From NCBI GenBank assembly GCA_049999765.1, contig JBNGIQ010003964.1, positions 1-28,149 of the forward strand: DNA of 28,149 bases, read 5' to 3'. Origin of the DNA: Phaeoceros laevis. Its lineage: Eukaryota; Anthocerotophyta; Anthocerotopsida; Notothyladales. Both the position numbers and the translations under genes were made by a program. Shown here in pieces: positions 17,252 to 26,347 of the stretch. Position 1 is the stretch's first letter. Each line of letters opens with the position of its first letter. The notes under the pieces are model-generated. The model was not told the DNA's origin and did not search any database. It worked only from the letters and a program-made list of their open reading frames with translations.

Positions 17252-18187
17252 CCACTCATCCACCCTAGGCACAGTTGTATGCTCATGGTGGGAGGCGAAA
17301 TTTCCGATCCATATCATGTGAGGCCACGCGAGGCGCGTGACGGCACGGCCGCGCCGTGTGTGCCTGGAACAGGTGGACGAGCGTTTGGTCGCCCTTTACT
17401 ACACGTCACGCCGAATCATCAGGCTCCAGCGTGGCAACCAGTATCCAAAATGCAACGTTAAACAAGATTCGTCTCGTTGTTCCATGACATCGGAATTTGT
17501 TTCAAATGGGAGTTCGGGCCGGGACACAGGGCAGGTTGTACTACTACTTCCGAGGTTGTCCTGTCATGGCTTCCTCGTCGCTCTCAGCCGGGACAGCACG
17601 TCTAACTTGCTCATGCCAGTTGTGGTGGTGCACCTGTTTCGCGTCCCTAGGCGCCCTTTCCGTTCTTCAGCAGGCTCCCTTGGCCTGCGACGCACTGCTA
17701 TGCGATCTCGACGTGAGCTCTTGCGGTGAATGTGCTAGTGCGTGGCGACATTGCGCAATTCTGGAGCTTGAAGAAAGAAACTTTTTCAAGGACCTTGGTG
17801 AAGCTCACCAGGATTCAATATTTGCGCAAATGACTGGGTGTGCCGGCGTGCTTCTCAGCACTGTCGCCGGACTTGGCTCATGCACATTTGGACATTGTCT
17901 TGCATCTGCTGGCTTTTTCTTGCAGAGGAACAAGATCTGTTTGTCTCTCAGATTGGAGACTCGAGGAGCTGCTACGGTGGTCAACCGAGAAGCAGTGGGG
18001 TTGTAGAGAGGAAGACTGGTGAAGGTTACCTCTGGCTGGCGTTTCCTCCTGGAGTAATTCGACTATGCCAAGCTGCTGCTGAGTATGAGGTTGTGCGACT
18101 TGGGGTTTGAACCAGGAACGAGGTTCCTAGGGTGCACATAGCTCGCACGGCAGCCAGCCTTTTGTCCTGACCTTGGTATACATGCTT
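17252..18187. other. leader region upstream of the small membrane-protein gene; no gene supported
   Basis: A plus-strand frame is open from 17497 to 18006 (Cys- and Ala-rich, starting near MASSSLSAGTARLTCSC), but it has no recognisable domain. Overlapping frames in the same direction are also open. It may be 5' leader or first intron of the gene at 18188, or an orphan gene. Confidence 0.3.
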
Positions 18188-18781
18188 ATGGCGGGCAATC
18201 AATTCCAGCAGTGGGCACCTTCTCCTGGAACAACTCCTCCTGGCCATGCCAGCCCTCCTGCAGCAAGATCGACCGTCGTGGGCAGGCAGTGGGGCCGAGA
18301 AAATCAAAGCTACGTGAACGTGGTGTCTTTTGGCTTTGTTGCCTCAGCTATCCTCATTTCCATGTTCCTCGTGATGGCCATCTTTGAAAGGCTGTTGCGA
18401 CCAAGATCCACTCTACAGCCAGTGCTGCCTGAGCCAGAAGGGGTTTCTCGCCGAGTAACAATGCTGCCAATAAGGGCTCAGCCGCCTACAAGGACTCTGA
18501 AATCTGACTATCAGGTATGAAACGGTTTGTCTTTCTACACTAGTTGTTCCTCTGCATCAGTAGTTTACTAGGCTGGAGTGGATGTTAGAAGGCTCATTGA
18601 ACATGTCTCCCTTTTCTTGCAGTTGAACATCGCAGCACAGGGAATCCCTGTGCTGATGCCTGGCCAGGATATCCCTTCATTCATCGCCCGTCCTGCTCCA
18701 GTTCCAGCTACGTGCAAATGTTGCTCGGCATTGGTGTTGGGAAAAGCTTGCCCTGGATCTTCCAGTACCGAGCAAAGCTGA
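18188..18781 (+). CDS. small single-pass plant membrane protein (two exons, 161 aa)
   Basis: Exon 1 is 18188-18514 and exon 2 18623-18781, with a clean CAG|GTATGA donor, a pyrimidine-rich tract and TTGCAG acceptor, and matching phase. The N-terminus is Pro/Gly/Ala-rich (WAPSPGTTPPGHASPP), followed by one strong hydrophobic helix (VVSFGFVASAILISMFLVMA), then FERLLRPRS, a basic stretch that predicts a cytosolic C-terminal side. Exon 2 carries VLMPGQDIPSFIARPAPVP. That phrase, with the helix-FERLLRPR arrangement, resembles an uncharacterised membrane-protein family of land plants that I cannot name. Function is unknown. An alternative in-frame ATG lies six bases upstream at 18182. Confidence 0.65.
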
Positions 18782-19485
18782 GAAATCTTCAATTTGGATT
18801 AGTGCATGAAACAGAGCCCTGACATGCTGGAGCAAGGCTTTTTCAGACTAATGGATCTATGTTGATCTTCCCATCCAGCTAAGGACAACTGCAAAGAGTA
18901 AAAGTTCTCCAAAAGCATTCAGGTGTAAATTATGTACGTTTCGCCAAGACTCTTGTTAAGTGGGTACAGCAACATGTCAAGCTCTGGTAGGCAATGAACC
19001 GCTTGGTACACAGGATGGGGACTGCACATCTTGAACTGACTGTGCCTGCAGGCCTGCAGCCAATCAGTGTTTCTGGCACCATCATGTCATCGTGCTCCAG
19101 GCATTGAAATTCCATGTTTCATGGTCCCAGACGAACTGAAGTTCCCGCAACTGACTGGTGTAAGTGCCCTGTCTGTGCTGGTACGATTGGCATCGTTGAC
19201 TCTCAAAGCTGGATTACGGTGGATGGAGTCTGGGAGCAGGATTAGCCTGAACAAGCTGTAACTAGTGGCAGGGAAAGCCAGGAGGGTCATTGCGATGCGA
19301 CAAAATGGAAGAGACGTCCAAGTTGTTGCCAGGACTGAGACCTTGGTCTAATGGCATCCATCCTGTTGCCTTGCGCTCAACGCTGCCTAGAAGTAGCACT
19401 GTGCAATGAGGCAAGCTGGGAACGCAACTGGCATTCGATCCTTAGGGTGGGTCAGTAAGGTCTGATTGGGATGATGAAGAATCTA
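18782..19485. other. convergent intergenic space
   Basis: This interval lies between the stop of the small membrane-protein gene (+) and the stop of the ABCG gene (-), so it should hold both 3' untranslated regions. Only short unconserved frames are seen, and no repeat or RNA gene. Confidence 0.5.
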
Positions 19486-22400
19486 CTACTGCAAGGTTGC
19501 CTGCTGAGGTAGTACATCACTGTTTTGAATGGGCGGAGGCGGACTCGTATCCTCTGGCCTAATAGTGTTTTGAAGTGCAGACTTTTTCCTGGCCAAGTAT
19601 TTGGAGCTGTAGCGTGCAATGTGCAGTCGAATGAGCGGTTGCACATCTTCGCTCATCTTGATGCAGATGAAGAAGATGACACGGTAGATGATAACCATGG
19701 ACACCAGGACACCGAGATCCCACCACTTGTTTCTTTGGATGTTGATCTGGTAGTTCTGCACTATCACTTTGTCGCCGGTGATATGGAATCCTGGAAAAAG
19801 ACTGTTAAACGTCACTCCGAGAAACTCGTTTTGATACATCCCCTGCAACAGCCAACCGTGAAATATGAGTACCAGACTCAAGTGTATCCAGCTTCAGGAG
19901 TAACAGGGAATTAATGGGCTCGTTGGCCATACATACATACATACCTGAAGGGCGTACATGTGAAAGCTGAGGTACGACATGGGATAACGCCAAAAAGGCT
20001 TTGGCAGGTCATTGGGCAGCCTGAAGAAACCTGCAAGAAGCATGAAAATCCCCTGTGGCCAGAACAAGTTTTGTTTTTTTCAGCTCTACGTGCAGACCTG
20101 CAGACCTGTGCAACAAACACAGGGAAGACGACCTTTACCTGAATTCCTGCCCCTGTAATGATTCCCATGAGGAAGTTGGGGACAACACTTGCCACTGCCA
20201 TCATCAGGCTCTCCACAACTGTGACACAAGCAAACAGGGCCAGAACAAAGTAGGCAAAGTGGGAGAATCCTGGGTGCAACTGCACCATGTAGTAACAGAT
20301 GGAGCCTGAGGCCAGGCTGATGAGGAGCAGGTATGGCAAGGAGGAGAGGGTGTTGCCGATCACAAAGGCCACGACACCGTAGTGCCCATTCAACCTCTCC
20401 CGGTGGAACACCTGCAGGCAGACCAAACACTTTAGATTCATTGCACATACATGTATGTTTGAGACCCTGTCAGAAAATGCATCTGACACTGATTCCCACC
20501 TTCATGTCCTCGACGAAGGAAGGGAAGCCGCCAATGGCCATAAACGTCAGGAATCCAGCAATGTATGACATACATGCCGCTCTTGCCTGCAAAAACCAAG
20601 GAAGTAATGGGCTAATCCCACCCAGTCATGAATTGCACCTTGTAGAAATTGGAGGTTTCTTGTCATGATTGATCTCCATCATTTGAAGTGGTACCTACCA
20701 TGATGGAGTTATAATCTTTGCCAAGTTTGTAGTAGATGGTCCCAATGCAGAGAGTGAGGAGAATGTAGATGACAAGGCGGAGCCAGTAGTAACCCATGTC
20801 CCTAGACATGTTGATGGAGGACCTGCAGGTGAGGGTGTAGGCCTGCATGAAGCTACTGGCTTGGCTGCCTGCGGACTCCAGCACTGTGCCTTCCTGAACG
20901 AGGTCCACGGGTTCAGCAAGTGCATGCAATGAACGATAACAGACTTCTTGCTGGAGATGGAAATCTGCACTTGCTTGTAAGCTGACAGCTTATGTACCAT
21001 GTGTGAGAGGTCATGCACTCGGCTAACCGCCAGCATTGCAGCATCCGATGTCTGGTAGGCATCAATCAGCACCTTGATTGCTTTAGAGGCACTTATTTTG
21101 TCCAGAGGATCACAAGTTTGTGCCTCTACATCCGCCTGCTCCAAGGCACAGCATTGATCAATCACCAGGCTACACACTAGGATGAAGGCGTGTTCTTGAA
21201 AGCAAAATCAGGCTAGGACAATCTACCTAGTAAGGCATTTTAAGCGGGTTGCCCAAAACCCACCTTGATCTTGAAAGATCCCCTGAGCGTCGCTTTCACT
21301 CTGTCGAAGTCGGAGTTGATGGCACGAAGAAAGTGGTCAGAAGGATTGCGGAGGGGAGGGCATGGAAAACCTGCTGAAGCAAAATGCTGAACATTCACAC
21401 AGGACAACAGGGCAAAATTTCTCAGTGGAACTGGCTGCCTCTTCCAGGCTGTAGTCAGCAATTGATCTAATACTCATGAGAGATGATGCAACCGGGGCTA
21501 GTATGTGGGTACCTCGCATGCTGCTGGAGCCTCTCCGAAGTAGACAAGCTTCCCACCGGAAAGCAGTGTAAGGTTGTCAAACAGCTGGAAGACCTCACTG
21601 CTGGGCTGGTGAATGGAAGCTATGACAGTCCGCCCATCTCTTGCCAGATTCAGCAGCGTCGATGTCACAAAAAAGGCAGAGGCACTGCAGCACATCATAT
21701 ATGGTCATGATCTTTGAGAGAGTCGTCAATTCTGGAATGAACAGTCGAAAAGATAGGTCTGCAAGGTGTTCAATTTCCTAGTTCTGACCTGTCGAGACCG
21801 CTGGTGGGCTCGTCAAGGAAGAGCAGGCGAGGACGAGTGAGGATTTCCAAGGCAATGCTCACTCGCCGTTTCTCCCCTCCACTCAGCCCCCTCAAGTGCC
21901 AGTTGCCAATGTAGGTATCGGCACACTCCTGCAAGCCCATGTCAACCATGGTGCTTTCCACAATGGCTGCCTTATCCTCCTTGCTCATTCTGTCGGGAAG
22001 CCGCAACTGCGCAGTGTAGTAGATCGTCTCCCGCACCGTCAATGTGCCGATCAAGCAGTCTTCTTGCGTCACGTATGCCTGCCATGGCCAGCTCACAGCA
22101 TTTAATTTGAAGCTGCTCAAGGTGAGAACCGATCCAATACTCCCCTTCTCTGCTCGGATTCGAAAGCAGGAAAACTTGTCTAGACCTGAATGTTCTTGAA
22201 AAGAAGAGACTGTCCAGGGCGAACTTTCCAGAAGAGCTTACAGCAGTGCCGTAGGATCGTTGCGTCCTGCACCCATTGAGCAGAATGTCACCTGTCTGTG
22301 CTGCGTTCTTGGCCAGTCTGCCTGCGTCAGGCATAGATCGATATGTCACTGACAGCTGGAGCTGTAGTATGGTGGAAGCATTGTTGGAACTTGACAGGGA

Positions 22401-22882
22401 TAATGCCAGAGGAGCTCACCTGCAAGAGCGTCCAGCAAGGTAGACTTGCCGGAGCCGGAAGGCCCCATGATGGCCATGATGTTGCCAGGTTCCGCATACC
22501 CTGTCAATCCCTGCAGCAGGGTGTGCGTCTCGCCCCTGGCGTTGGTCACCTTCACCCCCAAATCCTTCCACGTCAACGTGGCGGACATGTTTACTCCATT
22601 GAGCTTCTGCATCCTGCTCAGCGGGCTGCCAGTGAGCCGGAAGCGAGCAACTGCTGCTGCCGCTGCTCCTAGGCCTAGGCCTTCCCCTGCTTGCTGCTTT
22701 GTGGTGGTGACTTCAATTCCCCCTGGTTGATTCTTCCACAGCAGCTGGCTCAGCGGGCTCATACCGCCCCATAGCACACTCTGGGGAGAAGGAAGCGGCG
22801 CCGCAGTAGCTGGAGGAGCTGCTGCTTCCTCTCCTGGAGTGGCCCTCGATGGAGCAGGATTGTCCACCCGTTTCATTGTCAT
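19486..22882 (-). CDS. ABCG11-like half-size ABC transporter (11 exons, 761 aa)
   Basis: Half-transporter of the WBC/ABCG family; its closest match in my knowledge is Arabidopsis ABCG11, a plasma-membrane protein that dimerises to export cuticular wax and cutin precursors. Proposed exons (minus): 22882-22420, 22321-22242, 22078-21789, 21684-21513, 21386-21264, 21135-20998, 20893-20699, 20586-20500, 20411-20139, 20052-19945, 19842-19486. All introns are GT-AG, all phases fit and the sum is 2286 nt. The order is nucleotide-binding then membrane domain: Walker [10 protein letters not shown] (about residue 140), signature LSGGEKRR (about 246), Walker B LLFLDEP, H-loop IASIHQP, then [20 protein letters not shown] typical of this subgroup, and about six helices including [20 protein letters not shown] and [20 protein letters not shown]. 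The Ala/Pro-rich N-terminal extension of about 90 residues is longer than in ABCG11 (703 aa). There are no stops or frameshifts, so it is likely functional. Confidence 0.95.
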
Positions 22883-24216
22883 GACGATGGTGTGATGATC
22901 GTAGACAGCGTCGATAGGAAGCAAGCAACTGATGTGCCGGGCGTACTTGTGATGGGCCACAATTCTCACTGTTGCCCTCGCATTTTCATCCTTGATGCAG
23001 CGTCTCTTTGCACAATTTTCATCGGTTCAGGCAGGCCTCCCCGTCTTACAAGGCGTCTACAAATTCATGATCAAAGAGCACGGCGAGCCGAGGCAAATCC
23101 TGCATGAGGCAAAGGAAATCATAAGCTGGGCATGTTGTACACACAAGTTTGTACCAAGTTCTGCTGCAGCTGTCGAGATCGCGCACCTTCCAACCGATCG
23201 GAGAAACAGACAACAAATTCAAGTGGTTTCGAGAGTCGACGCCCGATCATGAATGGGGGTCTGCCCACTCTCCACAAAGTCGAGCGTGAGAAGAGAGAAT
23301 GCGAGTCACGATCGATCGATCCTCGTACAAAATGAAATTCACTTGGCCTGTCCTGGGGGAGCTCCCGACGTGTGATGGTGACTTGTGACAACATTCATGC
23401 TCAATTCCAGATGTCGGTTGCAGAAAAGGTCCTGAAAAGGGAAGATCGGCCTTGGCATGTGGTGGGTGCAGCGAATTGAATTGCAGTCAGGAGAGGCCAT
23501 TATTCAGCCCGCCGTCCTGCTGCTCATGCATTCAAGCCCAGCACGAAGGACCTCAATGTGAAATCGGTCACAAGGACCTTCAAGTTGGTTCCACCCTACT
23601 AACTACAGGGCTCCGCGGACAATTTCACCAAGCATCACGGAAACCGCAAATTTTCTACCCTTCCTTGCAAGTGTCTTGAAAAGCCCTATTTCAGATCTGG
23701 GAGAAGCAAATTTCAAGGTACTACGTTGAGAGGAGGAAAAGGTGAATCTATAGCTCTTTCAATCAATTCGAGGGAGAGTGATTTCAACTGGAAACTCGTG
23801 TGGTAAAAGTAAAGTTGTATACGGTTTTCCCAGGACACGCCGAAGAGGTGGATCCTGCCAGCAAGGTCTCCGCAAGCCACCTGCACAAGCTTTCAATGCC
23901 CTGCATGTGACACACCTAGTACATATCAACCTCTCCACTCGATTTATTTGGCCTACGGGTAGTGGTAAGTAGTGGTATGACCATCCATGAGTGGACGTAA
24001 GCCCTAAACATGCCCCCCATGAGCATGTTCACACCACACATGTGGTCCACTTTGCTGACATAACTCTAGATCACGACACTACCGGCCTGGAAGCTTCCTC
24101 GGTCATGGAAACTTGTGGAGGAATCTCACTTGGTGGCCGCCATGGAACCCCACCTGTTGCAGTTGCATGATGATGGATGCCGTGGAACTCGTTCAGTTGG
24201 CAACTTTTTTTCTCGC
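22883..24216. other. ABCG 5' region and unassigned sequence
   Basis: On the minus strand this is the leader and promoter side of the ABCG gene. The ABCG frame stays open to 22969 but without another ATG. A GATCGATCGATC palindromic run lies at about 23311. I see no clear TATA box. From 23400 to 24216 only short frames occur. Near 24000-24060 CATG is again frequent (ATGCCCCCCATGAGCATG). Confidence 0.4.
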
Positions 24217-24861
24217 TCAATGTCGACCCTAACAGCTGCAGGACCCTGCCTCGAATCGATGCACACGGTATTCGTCCCTTACAACGATGCCCCTCTTTTC
24301 AACCCTTGACATAATTTCGGTGGAAGAGTGACAGACCCCAAACATTCGCAGGTTTCTAGTTACCAGCAGAGGTGTGCCATCTGCAGTGTTCAAGAGACCA
24401 AAAGCCAAAGCTAGCTTAAGCTTCTCAGCACGCCACACAGTTGATCTTCCTTCTCCTTCTCAGACACTGGCTTCAACACCAGCTTGGTCTATGGTACATG
24501 GTCCCCTTCCTCCTTCAAACGATCATTTGTGCTCCGAACCTTGCATGAGATGTCATTCCTTTCATCCCTCACAACAAATGTATACACCTGATTATCCCTC
24601 AATGCCTGCCACTGCCACTTTATCAACCTTTCAACTCTTATCTACATCCCCCCGCCTATCTGCATCTGCGTACATATTCGCCATGAGCACATATGCAGAT
24701 GCAGATGCAGACTGAGGATCCAGCTCAACTAGACTTTCAAAGCACCGTGTTCCCCGCTCTATATCCCCATAGCTATTACAAGCATTCCACAATGACATCA
24801 ACCCAACAACCCAACAGTGTCGTTTTCGCACCCAGCAGATAACAGCATTTCTCTGCCTCAC
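24217..24861 (-). pseudogene. degenerate PPR E/DYW C-terminus, GRP-type relic
   Basis: DYW domains are zinc-dependent cytidine-deaminase-like domains that edit organelle RNA. Minus-strand pieces run in order: GLMSLWNACNSYGDIERGTR and CFESLVELDPQSAS-SAYVLMANMYADADRR (E region), then after frameshifts KLALAFGLLNTADGTPLLVT, NLRMFGVCHSS, IVVRDEYRVHRFEAG, and SCSC-stop-GRH. Compared with the copy at 26348, the catalytic HxE region is disrupted (no His before AEK), the first Cys of CxxCH is Phe, Lys before GRP is TAG, and Pro is His. There is also a stop after HVP (about 24510). Upstream PPR repeats are missing. It is a clear pseudogene, a diverged truncated sister of the next PPR locus and in the same orientation. 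Confidence 0.85.
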
Positions 24862-24879
24862 TTAAATGGCCTGCCCGCC

Positions 24880-25378
24880 ACTAGTAGAAAGGGGGGTTTA
24901 CCCACATAGTTTGCCATATAAAACGAAAGGAAGTGTGAAATAACGTTAGCCACACCAAACGTGGTTATTTTGGTATGGCGGGTTGTGGCTATGGAGGGGG
25001 TTACAGGTGGGACCATGGGGGTTAAAAACTAACAAACCGCAGTTTCCTACTCAGTTAACTGAGGTCAACCCTAATGGCTTTATGTGGCTACGAATATGGC
25101 AACACCGTGCGGCACTTCGCGGCAAATTATGGGGAAGTGTGAAATGCTCATAGATCATAGGGGTTTTTGTGTGAGCACTTTGTGGCATAGATCATAGAGT
25201 ATGGCAAGATGTAGCAAAGCGCAGAATATGGTATGGCAAGACGTGGTGGAGCCTCAAGCTAGACAAGGCGACTTCTGGCAAATCATGGCAAAGGTTCTGT
25301 TTAGCCTGCCCTATTTACAGAGCAACTTGTGGCAAATCATGGGTTTCTGCGGCTTTAGGTGGAAATGCTTGCACAGAG
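24880..25378. other. low-complexity intergenic sequence
   Basis: The phrases GGCAAATCATGG, GGCATAGATCATAG and ATGGCAAGA recur irregularly between 25100 and 25345, giving a TGGCA-rich diffuse repeat. No convincing coding sequence is seen; the plus-strand frame from 25201 is repetitive here and probably accidental. Confidence 0.4.
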
Positions 25379-25957
25379 CTATATGTGGCAATAAGAAGGA
25401 AGATCATTTGCGAACACCAACGCCGAGATCTCACCGTCCGAGTGATCTCTTGGAGGCGGTGGTGCGGTGGGAGCGTGTTCTTCCCAGTGCATGCACAGAT
25501 TGGAGTCAAACAGCATACAGGCTCCGGAGTAGCCTAGGATGTGGTGGACACTGGAGAAGGCGAAGAAAGAAACGAGGCCAAGCAGCATACAGGCTCCGGA
25601 GTAGCCCAGGATGTGATGGACACTGGAGAAGGCGAAGAAAGAAACGAAGCCAAGCAGTCCCCAGAGACACAGCAGCCTGCAAGGAGACAACTTGTGAAAA
25701 GGCGGCATCCTACGATCCGTCCTCACGCGGTCGGGAATTGAGCGCTTCCAGCTCAGAGGCGACGGGCACCATCAGTCGACAGACTGGTTGAAACCGACCG
25801 TCCTCCCGGAAGCCAGCTTCAGTTTCATTCCGAAGGGAAGTGGTAAACCAGCGTCCACAGTCCCTGAATCCTGATTAGGAAATTTAGAGGGATCAACAAA
25901 GCTGTCCACATCACACTTCTGAGTCGCCTGTCCATCCCGAAGTCCTTCAGGAGCCAT
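25379..25957 (-). pseudogene. unrecognised membrane-protein-like coding region
   Basis: Two minus-strand pieces look coding. The upstream one (25957-25772) reads WMAPEGLRDGQATQKCDVDS and FVDPSKFPNQDSG, then LPLPFGMKLKLASGRT. The downstream one (25726-25379) holds GLVSFFAFSSVHHILGYSGA followed by CMLFDSNLCMHWEEHAP, a hydrophobic helix with a Cys/His-rich end. The helix is present twice because of a 72-bp tandem duplication. I do not recognise the family, and an intron between the pieces is assumed rather than shown. It may be a real gene, an exon set or a relic. Confidence 0.35.
25511..25654. repeat. 72-bp tandem duplication
   Basis: CAGCATACAGGCTCCGGAGT begins both copies, 25511-25582 and 25583-25654. 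They differ at only four or so positions. The length is divisible by three, so on the minus strand it duplicates 24 residues, a whole hydrophobic helix. Confidence 0.95.
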
Positions 25958-26225
25958 CCACTCCGGCTGTGATGAATGAACAAACAGATCCTTTCAGATC
26001 CTCCTTTCACCCTAACAGGCCCCTGCCCTCATTCAATATGTTCTTCAAATATTCAAATATCCCCGGGTATCCACTGGAAAATGCCCATGTTCTCACTTAC
26101 AATCAGCTCCCTTTCTTTTCAGTTGAGGAGATCCATCATTCTGTGTTCTGATACGTGGTAGATCAGTGTCCGCGATCCCTGTCCATGTCTCAGTTTGACA
26201 GGCATAGGGCTAAGCACGCACACTC

Positions 26226-26307
26226 ACCCCAAGAGAAAGACAACAATCTCAGTTTGACGGGGATAAAGTTTCAAGCACATTCGCACCCAAGAGAAAGACA
26301 ACAATCT
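26226..26307. repeat. short direct repeat
   Basis: CCCAAGAGAAAGACAACAAT occurs at about 26227 and again at about 26286, and CTCAGTTTGAC at about 26190 and 26248. The stretch 25958-26347 otherwise shows no gene; it is downstream of the PPR locus stop on the minus strand. Confidence 0.7.
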
Positions 26308-26347
26308 CTGCACACATACCTGAGCACTGGCTAGATCTTCAGTATTC

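Noticed and set aside
17497-18006. Plus-strand 170-codon open frame.
   Set aside because: It has odd Cys/Ala-rich composition, no domain, and competing open frames; not supported beyond being open.
25201-25791. Plus-strand 196-codon frame with a repeated Arg-rich segment.
   Set aside because: It is the complement of a better minus-strand hydrophobic frame; the Arg-rich repeat is the shadow of the 72-bp duplication.
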